61,613 bases of DNA from Roseibacillus sp. (GTDB taxonomy: Bacteria > Verrucomicrobiota > Verrucomicrobiia > Verrucomicrobiales > Akkermansiaceae): assembly GCA_002709395.1 (NCBI GenBank), contig PAQU01000052.1:1-61613 (forward strand), given 5' to 3'. The position numbers and the translations under genes are program-made. Shown one piece after another: positions 36,801 to 47,000 of this stretch (the first letter of the stretch is position 1; each line of letters starts with the position of its first letter). Below the pieces are notes generated by a model. It was given only the letters and a program-made list of their open reading frames with translations. It was not told the DNA's origin and did no database searches.

Positions 36801-39043
36801 ATGCCAGGTCCGAAACCGTAACGGAGATTGAGAGTTTCACCATGCCCTCGCTCCAGCAACTCACCGTCTCCGCCGGCAGTAACTCCACCACCAGTCTCTC
36901 TAGCGAAGAGTCTACAGTAGACTTTGGCGCCACCCCCTTGGGAACGCCGGTAACCTTGCCGTTGACCCTCTCGAACGAAGGCGAATGGCCCCTCGAAATT
37001 AGTGAAATTAGGATAGAGTCTGCCTACTCTGTGACGCCAACGCCGTCACAAGAGTCAGAAATAACTATCAATGCCGGCAGCTCCTTCACTTTGGAGGTGT
37101 CCTTGGACGCAAGCGCAGCGGGGAGCATCACGGATGCCGGCGTGCAACCCATCGATGGCACTCTCCGAATCATCAGCAATGACGGCCTTCTAGCAGAGGA
37201 CTCGGCTTTCGAAATTTCCCTCACTGGCATCGTCTATGATCCCCCGGACATAAGTAGTGTTTCCAGCTCAGACCAAGAGCTCACCGGCATCACCCTCTCC
37301 GCAGACGTCAACCCTAATGGCACCAGCACCAACGTCTGGTTCGAATATTCAGTCGACCAGGAATTGGATGGAGTTCAAGTCACCACGCTCGGCGGCACTG
37401 ACACCTACGCGTTCTCTGAAAACCCGGACGACCCCTACGGTTCTTTGACCGATGAAGGTGGAACCCGCACCCCATCAGGAATGGCTATCGATAGTGACGG
37501 GAACCTCTTTTTCACTGATAGCACGAACCATCAGGTAATTCGCATAGCCACCGACGGCACCGAAACTATTTTCGGAACCGGCGAGGTCGGCGAAACGGAC
37601 GGCAGCGCCGATACCGCGCAATTTAGCCAGCCCACAGGCCTGGCTGCCGCCACGGACGGCACCGTGTTCGTTGCCGATACCGGCAATCACCGGATCCGTG
37701 CGATTTCTACCACCGGCACCATTACCACCTTGGTTGGAACAGGCGAAGACTCCTTCACTGACGGCGACTCCAGCGCAGTTCGCTTCAGCGGACCCCAAGG
37801 ATTAGCCATTGATGACGACGGCCTGCTCTACGTAGCCGATACCGGCAACAACCGGATCCGGGTAGTGGATACCACCGACGGCACGACCAGCACCCTCGAT
37901 GGAACGGGTGGAACAGGACTTTTGAACTCTCCCATAAGCCTCGCCCGCGACAACAACGGAACCGTCTACGTGATCGAGGATCGCACCTCGACCATTCGGG
38001 CCATCAACGGCGGGGTAATCACAGAGGTAGTTACTCTCGCGGACGGCTCCAATGGCTCCCCAAATCCCGTTGCTCTTGCCGTTAACAGCGACGGCTCTCT
38101 TCTCGTTACCGACCAGGCGAACCATCAGATTCTCCAGATCTCTTTTGTTGAAGATCCCGCTACCATCACAACCTTGGTTGGAACCGGAGTCTCCGGCACG
38201 GAAGACGGTCTTGGGGATCTCGTTGGAATCGATGATGATCTCGATGCCACCGCCGCCTCACTCAACGAGCCAATCTCCCTCGCGCTCGACTCAACCGGAG
38301 CCATTCTTATCGGGCAGAACGACGGGAGAGTCCGGCGCCTGGATACCCTTACGGTCATGATCGAGGCCGCCACCGGGTTAACCGGGACCGCCAACCACGA
38401 GGTCTCCCTGAGTATTGAGGATCTGGCCCCCTATGTTACCTACTATCTCAGAGTGGTCTCCACCAACGAGGGAGGCACCGCTGCGAGCGACGACGGCGGA
38501 AATGAATTAGTTCCATTCATGGGGCGGGCGAGGACCCGTTACGAATCTTGGCAAGATCTCAATTTCGGTTCGAGCGATGACGCGGATCAAGGCAGCCCCT
38601 CTGCTGACCCTGATGATGATGGAATGCCGAACCTGTTGGAGTATGCGCTTCTGACCGACCCTACTGATTCCTCCAGTACAGGCGGGGGTAACTTCGAAAC
38701 ACGAGGCGGAAGAATCTTCCTTCGCTACACCCGGGAGATCGGTGCTGTCTATGACGAGAACGAAGGTCTGTTCGACGAGAACGGGTCCCCTCTCGGAGAT
38801 CTTGTCTTCACCATTGAATCCACCACCGGTGATACGGCTGACCCCGAAGACACTTCGGCCCTGTGGTCCGAGCTCTTAACGGAGGCCGAGGGCGGACTTC
38901 TCGTCGAACAGGCAGTGCCAGACGGAACGACCGAGGAAGTCTACGCCTCGATCCCTCTTGTGACCGATTCCGCCCCGGCGTCCGGACAAACTGAAGCCGT
39001 CCAACTTCTCCGTCTCAAAGTTACCCTCCAGACCCTTCCCTAA
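33866..39043 (+). CDS. Giant NHL-repeat protein with FN3-like and ASH-like domains
   Basis: 1725 aa from the ATG that opens a signal peptide (MQSVLLLATLCLAAPFVQG, GAGAG about 8 bp upstream); the frame runs further upstream through the end of the previous gene, without protein character. Three blocks of NHL repeats (roughly residues 68-405, 508-855 and 1170-1495) contain the signature 'LYVADxGNHRIR' many times and should form beta-propellers. Each block seems inserted between the two halves of an FN3-like domain ('FEYSTD...' before, 'YHFRW' or 'YYLRVVSTN' after). A tandem TES linker (~857-875), a 'VTNLTTGEPLEL' module (~905-955) and an ASH/HYDIN-like domain (~1010-1125) separate blocks 2 and 3. 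Near the C-terminus is a Ca-binding-like ADPDDDGMPNLLEYALLTD. Such propellers bind proteins, RNA or glycans elsewhere; here the partner is unknown, probably extracellular. Confidence 0.88.
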   Translation: MQSVLLLATLCLAAPFVQGDDVSEASGSSSIISYNLSGVLLDAPTTLGDITDVEISTDPNFSPIVTTFAGSTEESGTAIGERLSSQFDYPFGVARNSEGSLFIADTFNDRICMIATDGIVSVIGGSAEHQDYVEGPGNLARFNTPTALAVGSDGTLYVSDTGNHVIRKLSPPVGNTTLWTVTTLAGTGTPGFFDGSGRSAQFISPQGLALDSEGNLYVADTGNHRIRVISTGSSPTVSTLAGTSEAGDTTGSVDIAQFNAPTGLAFSADASPALGQGYLYITDRGNDQLRRIDFTPSITGSDTVETLSLFETDDATSLELSSPQDIVVVGDSLYITDKGNERIVLANSADSTDLTAVSFAGSSPEGFANGTADTQAKFNCPAGICADEEGNLFIADADNHLVRRIVVRGLTVAAEQDGSAQIDQDVLGLDSYQNYHFRWLGQGIDGSPIVRFVGGESFYLVDPPTVDFGGASFDARDTTTLTALVGTQNDPTTVIIEYSTDPELQNPFVVSTLTDSSGSLTLGSPSGIAVDNVGNLYLADSDNHRIYKLSPPAGEASGWTLDQTYGDGTAGFVDSDAANNAQFDHPTGLTYDATRNCIFVADELNHRIRRIDCDDDAVTTVAGSGVAGFADADNATEGQFLFPTGLAIFGNTLYVADRGNHRIRAFDVVSGGLSTVAGDGNAALLDGAGNTARFNNPTDVTVNSAGNILVADRDNHCIRLVDLVSGNVTLLAGSEDAEAGNLDGSSTEAMFSSPSGLAVDSADNLYVADRDNHLIRFVEPDGTTSTLAGSGTAGSEDSPDSSTDRYLYPATASSFNGPVALALTSGGSTTDVDHPILYLADSGNSAVRQISRDASLPTESTIATESTITTESTNPLVVTGQTTGQTTITMVDEEAEITLSGEAQGTIAVTNLTTGEPLELDADYAVETSANPFTITILDTDASSEGDRIQVEARSEALLTLGRDFLPGETYYFRIRASNARSETVTEIESFTMPSLQQLTVSAGSNSTTSLSSEESTVDFGATPLGTPVTLPLTLSNEGEWPLEISEIRIESAYSVTPTPSQESEITINAGSSFTLEVSLDASAAGSITDAGVQPIDGTLRIISNDGLLAEDSAFEISLTGIVYDPPDISSVSSSDQELTGITLSADVNPNGTSTNVWFEYSVDQELDGVQVTTLGGTDTYAFSENPDDPYGSLTDEGGTRTPSGMAIDSDGNLFFTDSTNHQVIRIATDGTETIFGTGEVGETDGSADTAQFSQPTGLAAATDGTVFVADTGNHRIRAISTTGTITTLVGTGEDSFTDGDSSAVRFSGPQGLAIDDDGLLYVADTGNNRIRVVDTTDGTTSTLDGTGGTGLLNSPISLARDNNGTVYVIEDRTSTIRAINGGVITEVVTLADGSNGSPNPVALAVNSDGSLLVTDQANHQILQISFVEDPATITTLVGTGVSGTEDGLGDLVGIDDDLDATAASLNEPISLALDSTGAILIGQNDGRVRRLDTLTVMIEAATGLTGTANHEVSLSIEDLAPYVTYYLRVVSTNEGGTAASDDGGNELVPFMGRARTRYESWQDLNFGSSDDADQGSPSADPDDDGMPNLLEYALLTDPTDSSSTGGGNFETRGGRIFLRYTREIGAVYDENEGLFDENGSPLGDLVFTIESTTGDTADPEDTSALWSELLTEAEGGLLVEQAVPDGTTEEVYASIPLVTDSAPASGQTEAVQLLRLKVTLQTLP
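36435..36488 (+). repeat. Three 18-bp tandem repeats (TESTI linker)
   Basis: Three consecutive 18-bp units start at 36435, 36453 and 36471, each reading caaccgaaagcacca plus three variable bases. They encode PTESTI-ATESTI-TTESTN, followed by a further short duplication (TGQTTGQTT). The near-perfect identity suggests recent slippage. The segment is a flexible, possibly length-variable linker after the second NHL block. Confidence 0.85.
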
Positions 39044-39056
39044 ATCTCACCTGACC

Positions 39057-41048
39057 ATGAATCTCCTCACACCCTCTCGACTTCAGGCTGCCACCATCGC
39101 TTCGGGCCTCCTCCTCTTTGGTCTGGCGCCACTCCCCGCCCAGACTGTTGACCAGACCATTACCCTGCAGGAAGGATGGAACGCCGTATGGCTCGAGGTT
39201 TCTCCGGTGTCTGCCGCAGGACTCCCTAAAACCGCGGAAGAAGTATTCGGACCAGAAGAAACAATAACGAACGTCCTGAGCCCGAAGCCTCTTTACGGCA
39301 CCGCTGAGGTTTTTGCCGCTTCGCCTGAAGCAACTGACGCCCTGTTCAATCAAGCGGAGTGGGAGCAATGGTCCAAAAGCGAGGACGGGGAGGACAGCGG
39401 GGAAGAGGACTGGATGGTCACGGGCAATCGGGCCTACCTCATCGAGGCCTCGGAGAACAGATCAATCACGATCCCCGGCGAAGTGACTTTCCATCCCCCC
39501 ACCTGGGTGCCGGATCGCTACAACCTCATTGGCTTTGGGCTCTCCGGGTCCCCCTCCTTTCAACAGTTTTTCGGGTCCGCTGGAAACACTCATCCAGTCA
39601 CAAGTAACGCCTTTGGCTACCGTCTTGTTTCCACGACCGGGCAGTGGGTAGCAATTTCGCCTGGAGACGAAATGATCTCCAATGAAGCCTATTGGATCTT
39701 CGCTTCGGGGCCATCCAACTACATGGGTCCGGTCTCGGTGGATTTCGATGGTGCCTCGAGTGGCACTCTTGCCTTCGGAGGACCTGACGACGTCGTTGAG
39801 GTAGGAACCGGACAAAGCGCCCTTGAGTTGGACCTCGAGGAGATCACCTTCACGGTTGTTGCAGGAGACTCCCCTAACCTACCCGTTCTCGACCTCATTA
39901 CCAGCGATGACAACTCCGAAGCCCTTACTCTTCAGGTGGTCACTCCACAACCAACAACCCTTGGCTACAACCCAGGCAATCTTATTGACACCTCCCCGGG
40001 CGCAACCACCGCTCCCAGTGCGATCTTTGACACTCCCCTGACAAACGACCCCGCGACCACTCACCTGACCCTTGGAGCGAATCGGGACTGGGAGTCAGGC
40101 AATGTGGGTCGTACTAATATCTACCGCCTCTCCACAGGTCAGTCCGGAGCCTCTTTCTGGCTTCCGGTATCGGCAACGCTATCCTCTCTGGAACTCGCCG
40201 CCGACCTCCGATCAGACGACGTAACCTCCCTCGCAGGCCTCTGGGTCGGCGAGGTTTCGCTTTCAGCAGTGACCAGTCTTGTGGAAGACGGGGCCCCGGT
40301 CCGGGACGCCACCGCTCCAGCGCCTCTTCAGATTCTTCTTCACTCCAATCGGGAAGGAGATGTCAACCTTCTCTCCCAAGTGACCGTCATGCAAACCCGG
40401 ACCGCGGACGCCTCCCTTCCATCGGAACCGGTACTCGTCGTCGACCCGGCCCAGATCCCCTTTTTCGAAGGCATCAAGAAGCGCAACGGCAAGCGGGTTG
40501 GCGTAAGACTCGAGAGCGTAGCTTTTGATATGCCTCGCACCTTGGCAGATGACACTCAAGCAGACCTACTCGACGTGATCGAGGCTACGGCGGCCTCCAA
40601 CACAACCACTTGGAGCGACGCCACCAGCCATGCAGATATTGATCGTAATGACCTAAACGCGATCGCTGCCGCCGTGGATTCCTACCTCACTTTCACAAGT
40701 GGTCGTCCTTCCTCTCTGCAAGAGGCCTATGACCTTCAACTCTCCCTCGATGGCAACCTCGGCGAGGGCAAGACCGTGCGCACCAGAAGCGGCACTCTCA
40801 TCCTCGATCAGTTCCACCGCTCCAATCCGTTCCGTCATGCCTTTCATAAAAAACATGCCAAAGGCCCGAAGATCACCCGGGAACTCTCCCTGGTCTTCGA
40901 CTCCACCCAGTCCATCTCTGACCGCCTGACCGGAACCTACAACGAGGAGATCAGCGGCCTCACCAAGAGCACCCTGACCCTCACCGGAGACCTCATCCTC
41001 CAACGAGTAAGCAGCGTTGATAGACTGCAAGGCGCTCCGTCTCCGTAG
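39057..41048 (+). CDS. Secreted protein of unknown family ('LQEGWNAVWLEVSP')
   Basis: A 663-aa protein starting 13 bp after the NHL gene stop. It has a signal peptide (about 1-28, ending LAPLPAQ). The mature start ITLQEGWNAVWLEVSPV, followed by RYNLIGFGLSGSPSFQQFF, resembles beta-rich modules found in other verrucomicrobial and planctomycete secreted proteins ('..L..GWN.V...V.P'). The middle is beta-rich and contains 'WLPVSATLSSLELA' and a DGAPVRDATAPAPLQILLH stretch. The C-terminus (KITRELSLVFDSTQSISDRL, ending LTLTGDLILQRVSS) is also beta-rich. I recognise no enzyme motif and no named family. Its tight position between two giant proteins suggests it is a structural or assembly partner. The upstream and downstream gaps (13 and 48 bp) support co-transcription. 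Confidence 0.8.
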   Translation: MNLLTPSRLQAATIASGLLLFGLAPLPAQTVDQTITLQEGWNAVWLEVSPVSAAGLPKTAEEVFGPEETITNVLSPKPLYGTAEVFAASPEATDALFNQAEWEQWSKSEDGEDSGEEDWMVTGNRAYLIEASENRSITIPGEVTFHPPTWVPDRYNLIGFGLSGSPSFQQFFGSAGNTHPVTSNAFGYRLVSTTGQWVAISPGDEMISNEAYWIFASGPSNYMGPVSVDFDGASSGTLAFGGPDDVVEVGTGQSALELDLEEITFTVVAGDSPNLPVLDLITSDDNSEALTLQVVTPQPTTLGYNPGNLIDTSPGATTAPSAIFDTPLTNDPATTHLTLGANRDWESGNVGRTNIYRLSTGQSGASFWLPVSATLSSLELAADLRSDDVTSLAGLWVGEVSLSAVTSLVEDGAPVRDATAPAPLQILLHSNREGDVNLLSQVTVMQTRTADASLPSEPVLVVDPAQIPFFEGIKKRNGKRVGVRLESVAFDMPRTLADDTQADLLDVIEATAASNTTTWSDATSHADIDRNDLNAIAAAVDSYLTFTSGRPSSLQEAYDLQLSLDGNLGEGKTVRTRSGTLILDQFHRSNPFRHAFHKKHAKGPKITRELSLVFDSTQSISDRLTGTYNEEISGLTKSTLTLTGDLILQRVSSVDRLQGAPSP

Positions 41049-41096
41049 AGCCTGCTGGCCCATCCTTAAAATTATCCAAACAGCATTTCAAGATCC

Positions 41097-44000
41097 ATGA
41101 AAGACAAGCCATACCTAGTCCGGGTTCTCCCCATGGTGGGCACTGGTTTACTCCTGTTGCTCCTCGCAGGGACTGCAACTGGGCAGGACGCCTCACGATC
41201 CACTGTTCAGGTTAGCAGCACTTCGGCATCAACCGACGATCAAGTAACCGTGACAGTGCAGGCCAACGACGCTGACGGGAACACTCTCTCCAGTGGAGGA
41301 GCCGAAGTTGTGATAACCACGACCGGCAATGGAACCCTTACCACAGTCACGGATAATAACGATGGAACCTACATTGCGACCTTGACCAGCACGACTGTCG
41401 GAATGGCAACCCTTTCCGCAACAATCGATGGGGAAGCTATTACCGGCTCGCAAGAGCCAACCGTGACCTTTTCGCCCGGAGCGGCAAGTGCCTCCCAGTC
41501 CACTATTGGGGTCAGCAGCACCTCGATATCGATCGACGACCCGGTAACAGTGATCGTACGGGCCAAAGACGCTGGTAACAACAATCTCTCCAGTGGAGGA
41601 GCCGAAGTTGTGATAACCACCACCGGCAGTGGGACCCTCACAGCAGTCACGGACAATAACGATGGAACCTACACTGCGACCTTGACCAATACGGTCGGTG
41701 AAACTGTCACCATTAACGCAACGATCGATGGCGGAGCAATTCCCGGCCCCGTGAATGTCACCTTCACTGGACCGACCATCTCGGTCACTCAAGACGATGA
41801 ACCTCCGATTCCATCTGGAGCTACAGTGAATTTCATCACCTCGGTAGAGACTCCGCTCTCAACGACATTAATTATAACCGCATCTAATGCCACCTTGGAG
41901 CTGGGCAGCTTTGAGATTACTTCTTCAGGCGCCACCACCCCCTTCACGATTGAAGGCAACACCCCAACCACCATCGACTCTGGCGGCTCTGCATCCTTGG
42001 TGGTAAATTTTTCAGGAACGACTAACGCCGAGGCGACCCTCAGCTTTACGACTAATGATTCGGACGCTCCAGAATTTACCATCAATTTGAGCGGTACCGC
42101 GACCAGCCCCTCGCTCTCAGTCACAGACCCCGGAGGCACCCGGCTCTCAATTAATACCCCGGCCCAATTTTCTTACGTCAGCCCCTCCAACGGAGACTAC
42201 GAGGATAAGACCATCAAGATTCAAAACTACGGAAACGCTGCTGTTACCATAGCTAGTATTACGTCTGACAATACCGCGTTCCAAATTCTTGATTTTGACG
42301 GCGACTTTGAACTTGACGCCGCAGGCGCCACCGGTGACGTGACGACCCCCTCTGAGACATCTTTTACCCTCCGATTCCAACCACAAGATACCCTCCGTGA
42401 CATTGAAGCAACGGTTACAATTACGGCGGAAGATTCCGAAAACATCATTTACTCCTTCTTGGCCAATGGGGATAGCGCGCCAACCCCGGACGGAGAGCCG
42501 GACGAATTTGGATATGCATTCTTTACGGATGTTCCTACCTCGACAGATAGACTCGAACCAAACGGAGCCGGGGTTTCTTCCCTGGGCACATCAGACGATG
42601 ACGCCCAACCCATTAATATTGGATTCGATTTCGAGTTCTACGACAACTCTTACGAAACGTGCTCTGTATCGCCTGACGGCCTGATTCTGTTCGACGCGAT
42701 AGAGGGGGCCCATCCGACCCCCCATAACCTCCCAAAGGAAGGTTCGAGTTCGACAAATTTAATCGCTCCTTTCTGGTCGAGTCTTGATCCCACCGGAGCG
42801 CAGATCTTGTATCGAACCAGCGGCAGCAGCCCTAACAGAATTTGCACGATCCAGTGGACGGACTTTAAGGATGCCGCTGGAAATAACGCAAGCAATATCA
42901 CCTTTCAGGCCCTCCTCTTCGAGAGGACCAATGAGATTCAATTTCACTACCTGACGCTCGACGGAATCACATCCACCGGAACTCCCCTGGCCATAGGCAT
43001 CCAGAACCTCACAGGCAGTGCCGGCCTCGGGTATTTCTACGGCCTTCAAAATGGCTCTCCTGCAACAGGATATTCGAGTGACTCATTTCCGACCGCACCA
43101 TCTGTTATCGGCTTTAAAAGGCCTGTTCGCGCTTCCGTGATTAGCACCTTTCTCGGTCGCCCTAACGACGGCACCCGGGTTACCTGCACCAGCACCAAGG
43201 GCTTGGAGACAGACATGTATCTCAGCACCGCAGGCGAAAACGGAGGACTTCTTCGACCCCAAATGTCCGACGGTAACACAACAACATATATCTTTACGGA
43301 GGACGGGGAGCGCGAAGGGGTTTACCCGCGCATCAAGGAAATCCTCGATGAAACGACCTTCATTGTCGATCGACCCGCAGTAATATCTGAAGGAGATCTC
43401 AGCTTCACCATAACCAATTATCCTCCAGAAGAACCTCCCACAGCTCCGGCGGTTGCGGAAATACAACCATCATTCACCCCAATAGCGGCAACCTATGCCG
43501 CCAATCTTCCTACCGCAGCTGTATACCGGGCGGGCGAAAACGGTGCCGATGACGCTAATGGAGACGGCAATCCTGATTCAACGAGGGGAATAGATTTTGA
43601 ATTCAAATGGTGGAACACTAGCCAAGGAATCAATGCCTTCAACGCCGTGGGGAACTACGACATGCACGTCAGTAACATAGGTGTTGACGGACAAGCCCCC
43701 GGCAAAGGCGCAGAAGTTGGTATACTCGCAGAAGACGTAGGTATTGACTTCGCTTCCACCGGAGGTGGCAACACGATTGGAACCGTAAATGCCGACTTTC
43801 CCCTGCCCGATGGCAACTGGAGCGCGAGAAATGATTTTAGTTACCGCTTCAACGGTTATCTGGACATGAGGGGGTTTGTGCCCGGGACATACAACATTCT
43901 CCTTGGTGCTGATGACACAAACAAGTTCATCATAAATACGGACAAAGGCACTTACAGCGTCGCCTACGACTACGCCAATATTGGGGAACGCACCCTTGAA

Positions 44001-47000
44001 TTCGAGTTTGAAACGCCAGGCCTCTTTCCATTTGATAACGTATTCGCCGAACGGGGCGGAGCCGAATGGGTAGACATAGGCATCCAAGGCGCTGATGATA
44101 CCACCAGGGGGACTGGAGGCATCGCCGAAAGATTCGTGCTCGGGACCAACCCCTATTCGGGAACCGACCTGATTGGACCTCCTGTTTTTCCAATCGATAT
44201 TTATCCCTCTGACACGGTTTCGAACGTAACGATTGCACTCAGCGATTGCGCGACGGATTCCGACCCCTCTGCAGACATGCTCTCGGCTGCTGCGTCCGAC
44301 ACCATAGACCTTGGGTTCACCCTGAATCCTGGAACCACCTATTCTTTCGAATACAACCAGCAGACCACCTTTGAGGCGCCACGATACATTTACCTTAACA
44401 GCCAATGGGAAACTCTAGAAGGCCCAGGAAACGCCGCGGATTTTGATCCTGCAGATCCTGCCTCCCACACTAGCTTGCAAGTCGCAACTTACCGACTTGA
44501 AAATCAGGGCTACGCTGTAGATGGAGAATTAGTCCAAGGAACAGATCAAGTCATCTCACAAGCGCTTACTCAGGATGCGACCGTGGAGTGGCAATGGAAA
44601 CTACAATATGCCGTTTTCCTCGGCGACAACACGACGCTGGGAGGCAGGTCTGTTGAAATACAAGGTGGCGTAGGAGATCCCGATCCTGTCCGAGGAGTTC
44701 ACTGGATCGATGAAAACGCGGTTTTCAATGCAAATATCTCCCGGGTCTCCGGCACCGACTCCCTGAACACGGACACAGGTGGATTCCGCTACGAGGTCTC
44801 CGGGTATTCCGTGAATACAGTCGACCCGGGTCAGGGGCGAGAGTTAGGCACAGATTACCCGCGAGTCACTCAGACAACTACGTTTGAACCTGAATCTGAT
44901 ACCGAAGTAGACACCTCTGACACGGGTGCCCTGGTGGCTATCGAACCTGTAGTCATCACGGACTGGTCAACAGTGACCTGGACGATGAAAGGACAGGTTC
45001 GTTACAGATTTAAGGCATTTGGAATTGCAGATGACTCTGCGTCAGCAACGTTCTTGAATCAGGCCTTCGTGGAGGTCACTTCCACCCCCTACACGCTCGT
45101 CTACGTCGACAATCCCAATGCCGAGCTAGAAATTCCTTTCGCATTTAGTCACGCTGACAACCTCGTAGTCACTAACGTTTCTACCGGCGTGCTTCTTGTG
45201 GCGGAGACTGACTACACGGTTGCAGCAGACGGATCGTCTGGAACTCTTTCATTAGAAAATTATCAGGAAGCCTCCGATGGCGCCTTAATCCGGATTTCGG
45301 ATCCCACCGCGGTAGAAACCCAATCCACCGTCTATAACACCGGCAGCCTCCAGGAAGTTTGGGTGAATATTGGAGATGCAGTCACAATCGGGGCCTATTA
45401 CCGCACCGAAGACAGATGTTATACTCTAACCGATTTTATCGGAACATTGGGCGGAGATCTCAGCTCCCTTAGCAGTAGTATCTCGTCTTGGGAGGATCTG
45501 GAATCCTTCGGTGAAAATGGACGTCTCGCAAGAGTCTACTATATCGCCTCTGCGTCCGCTCCCACCGAGGTAGAATTCGAATACAAGCCGACCATCTTCC
45601 GCGCTGAGATACCTCTTGGAACCGCCTTTGATCCTACAAGCCCCAACACTTACCTCGTCCCGCAACTTTGTGAGGATGCAGAGTTACGAGCAACCACTTC
45701 TGGCTTTGATCTGGTCAGCGCCGTTGCCGCCCCTGAAAGCGACATCGTGGGAGGAAACCCCATCCGCTGGGACCAAGTGGACTACCTGGCCTACCCTGTC
45801 CACCCGGGAATCTACGAATTGCAGTGGCCCGATGCCAACGACCCGGGCCAAAGTTACAAGATCCAGATTGTTACCGGGTATCCGGGTGACACGGTGGTTC
45901 TTCCTTCCGCCCGGGAAGAATTACTGGCGGACGGCACTGGAAACTCCATCCGGGAGACCCAGACCGATAACAGCGGCAACCAGTTCTACGTGATGTCTAC
46001 TACCCTCGAACCAGTATCTGAGGACTTCCCGGGTAGCAGCTCCGTCTCAGGAGCAGATGCTCATTACCGACACCTCGTCTACCCAAGTAATAACTCCCGC
46101 ACTCCGCCCTCCCGCCTCGACCCTCTCACCACTGACCAATGGAATTTTGTCGAACGCACCTACGCGGATACCTTGGTCGACCCGGCTATTGACTCGGCCA
46201 CCGAAGGAATCGGTTTTACTCCAAACGGTGAAGGGCGCTGCGTCCTGCTCTACAGTCTACGGCCCAATCCCGATGAGGTAGCGACCGGCGATCTCTCCCG
46301 GGAATCCCTCGTAGTCCGCGTAATCCGCTGCGAGGAAAAAACCTCTCTCCTGCGCGATGACCCCAAACTGGTCCTCGGCCGCCGCAGCCTCCTCTTGGAC
46401 GACGCCAGCGATCTGACCTTGGCAGACGCAGCTTCATCTATCATCCTCAATGAGGCCTTTGTGATGGACTTCTGGCTCAACGCCAAGGGACTCCGATCGG
46501 GCGATGGCGATGTCATCATTTTTGAAACCACTGATGGCACTCTCAAAGTCACCCTGACTAATTCCCTCTCCAGCACCTTTTCCGTTCTCCAGACCGAGAC
46601 CGATTCGATCGCTATTCCTTTCGCGTTCAGCACCTCCGAAGACCTCGTGGTCACTAATGTCTCTACCGGAGAGACCCTCGAGGTAGGAAAGGACTACGAA
46701 CTTCAAGCAGACAGATCCTCTGGAACGCCGTATGGCGCAGTATCCCTCACAGACACCGATAGTTCTACGATTGGAGATCAAATCCGCGTAGACCTCGTAG
46801 ACCCGGTAGATGCAGGGAGCCAGATCATCCTCACTTACAGAGGGGTGGAGGTTGCCCATGCGTTCTCAACTGCAGGTAGCAACTGGTCTCACTATGCCAT
46901 TCATGTCTTCCCCTACGACGGCCTAGGACTGGCAGGACGGGAGCAGACGTTTGTTCAATTCTACCAGGATGGAATCCAGGAGCAGCAGGTCGTCCAGTCC

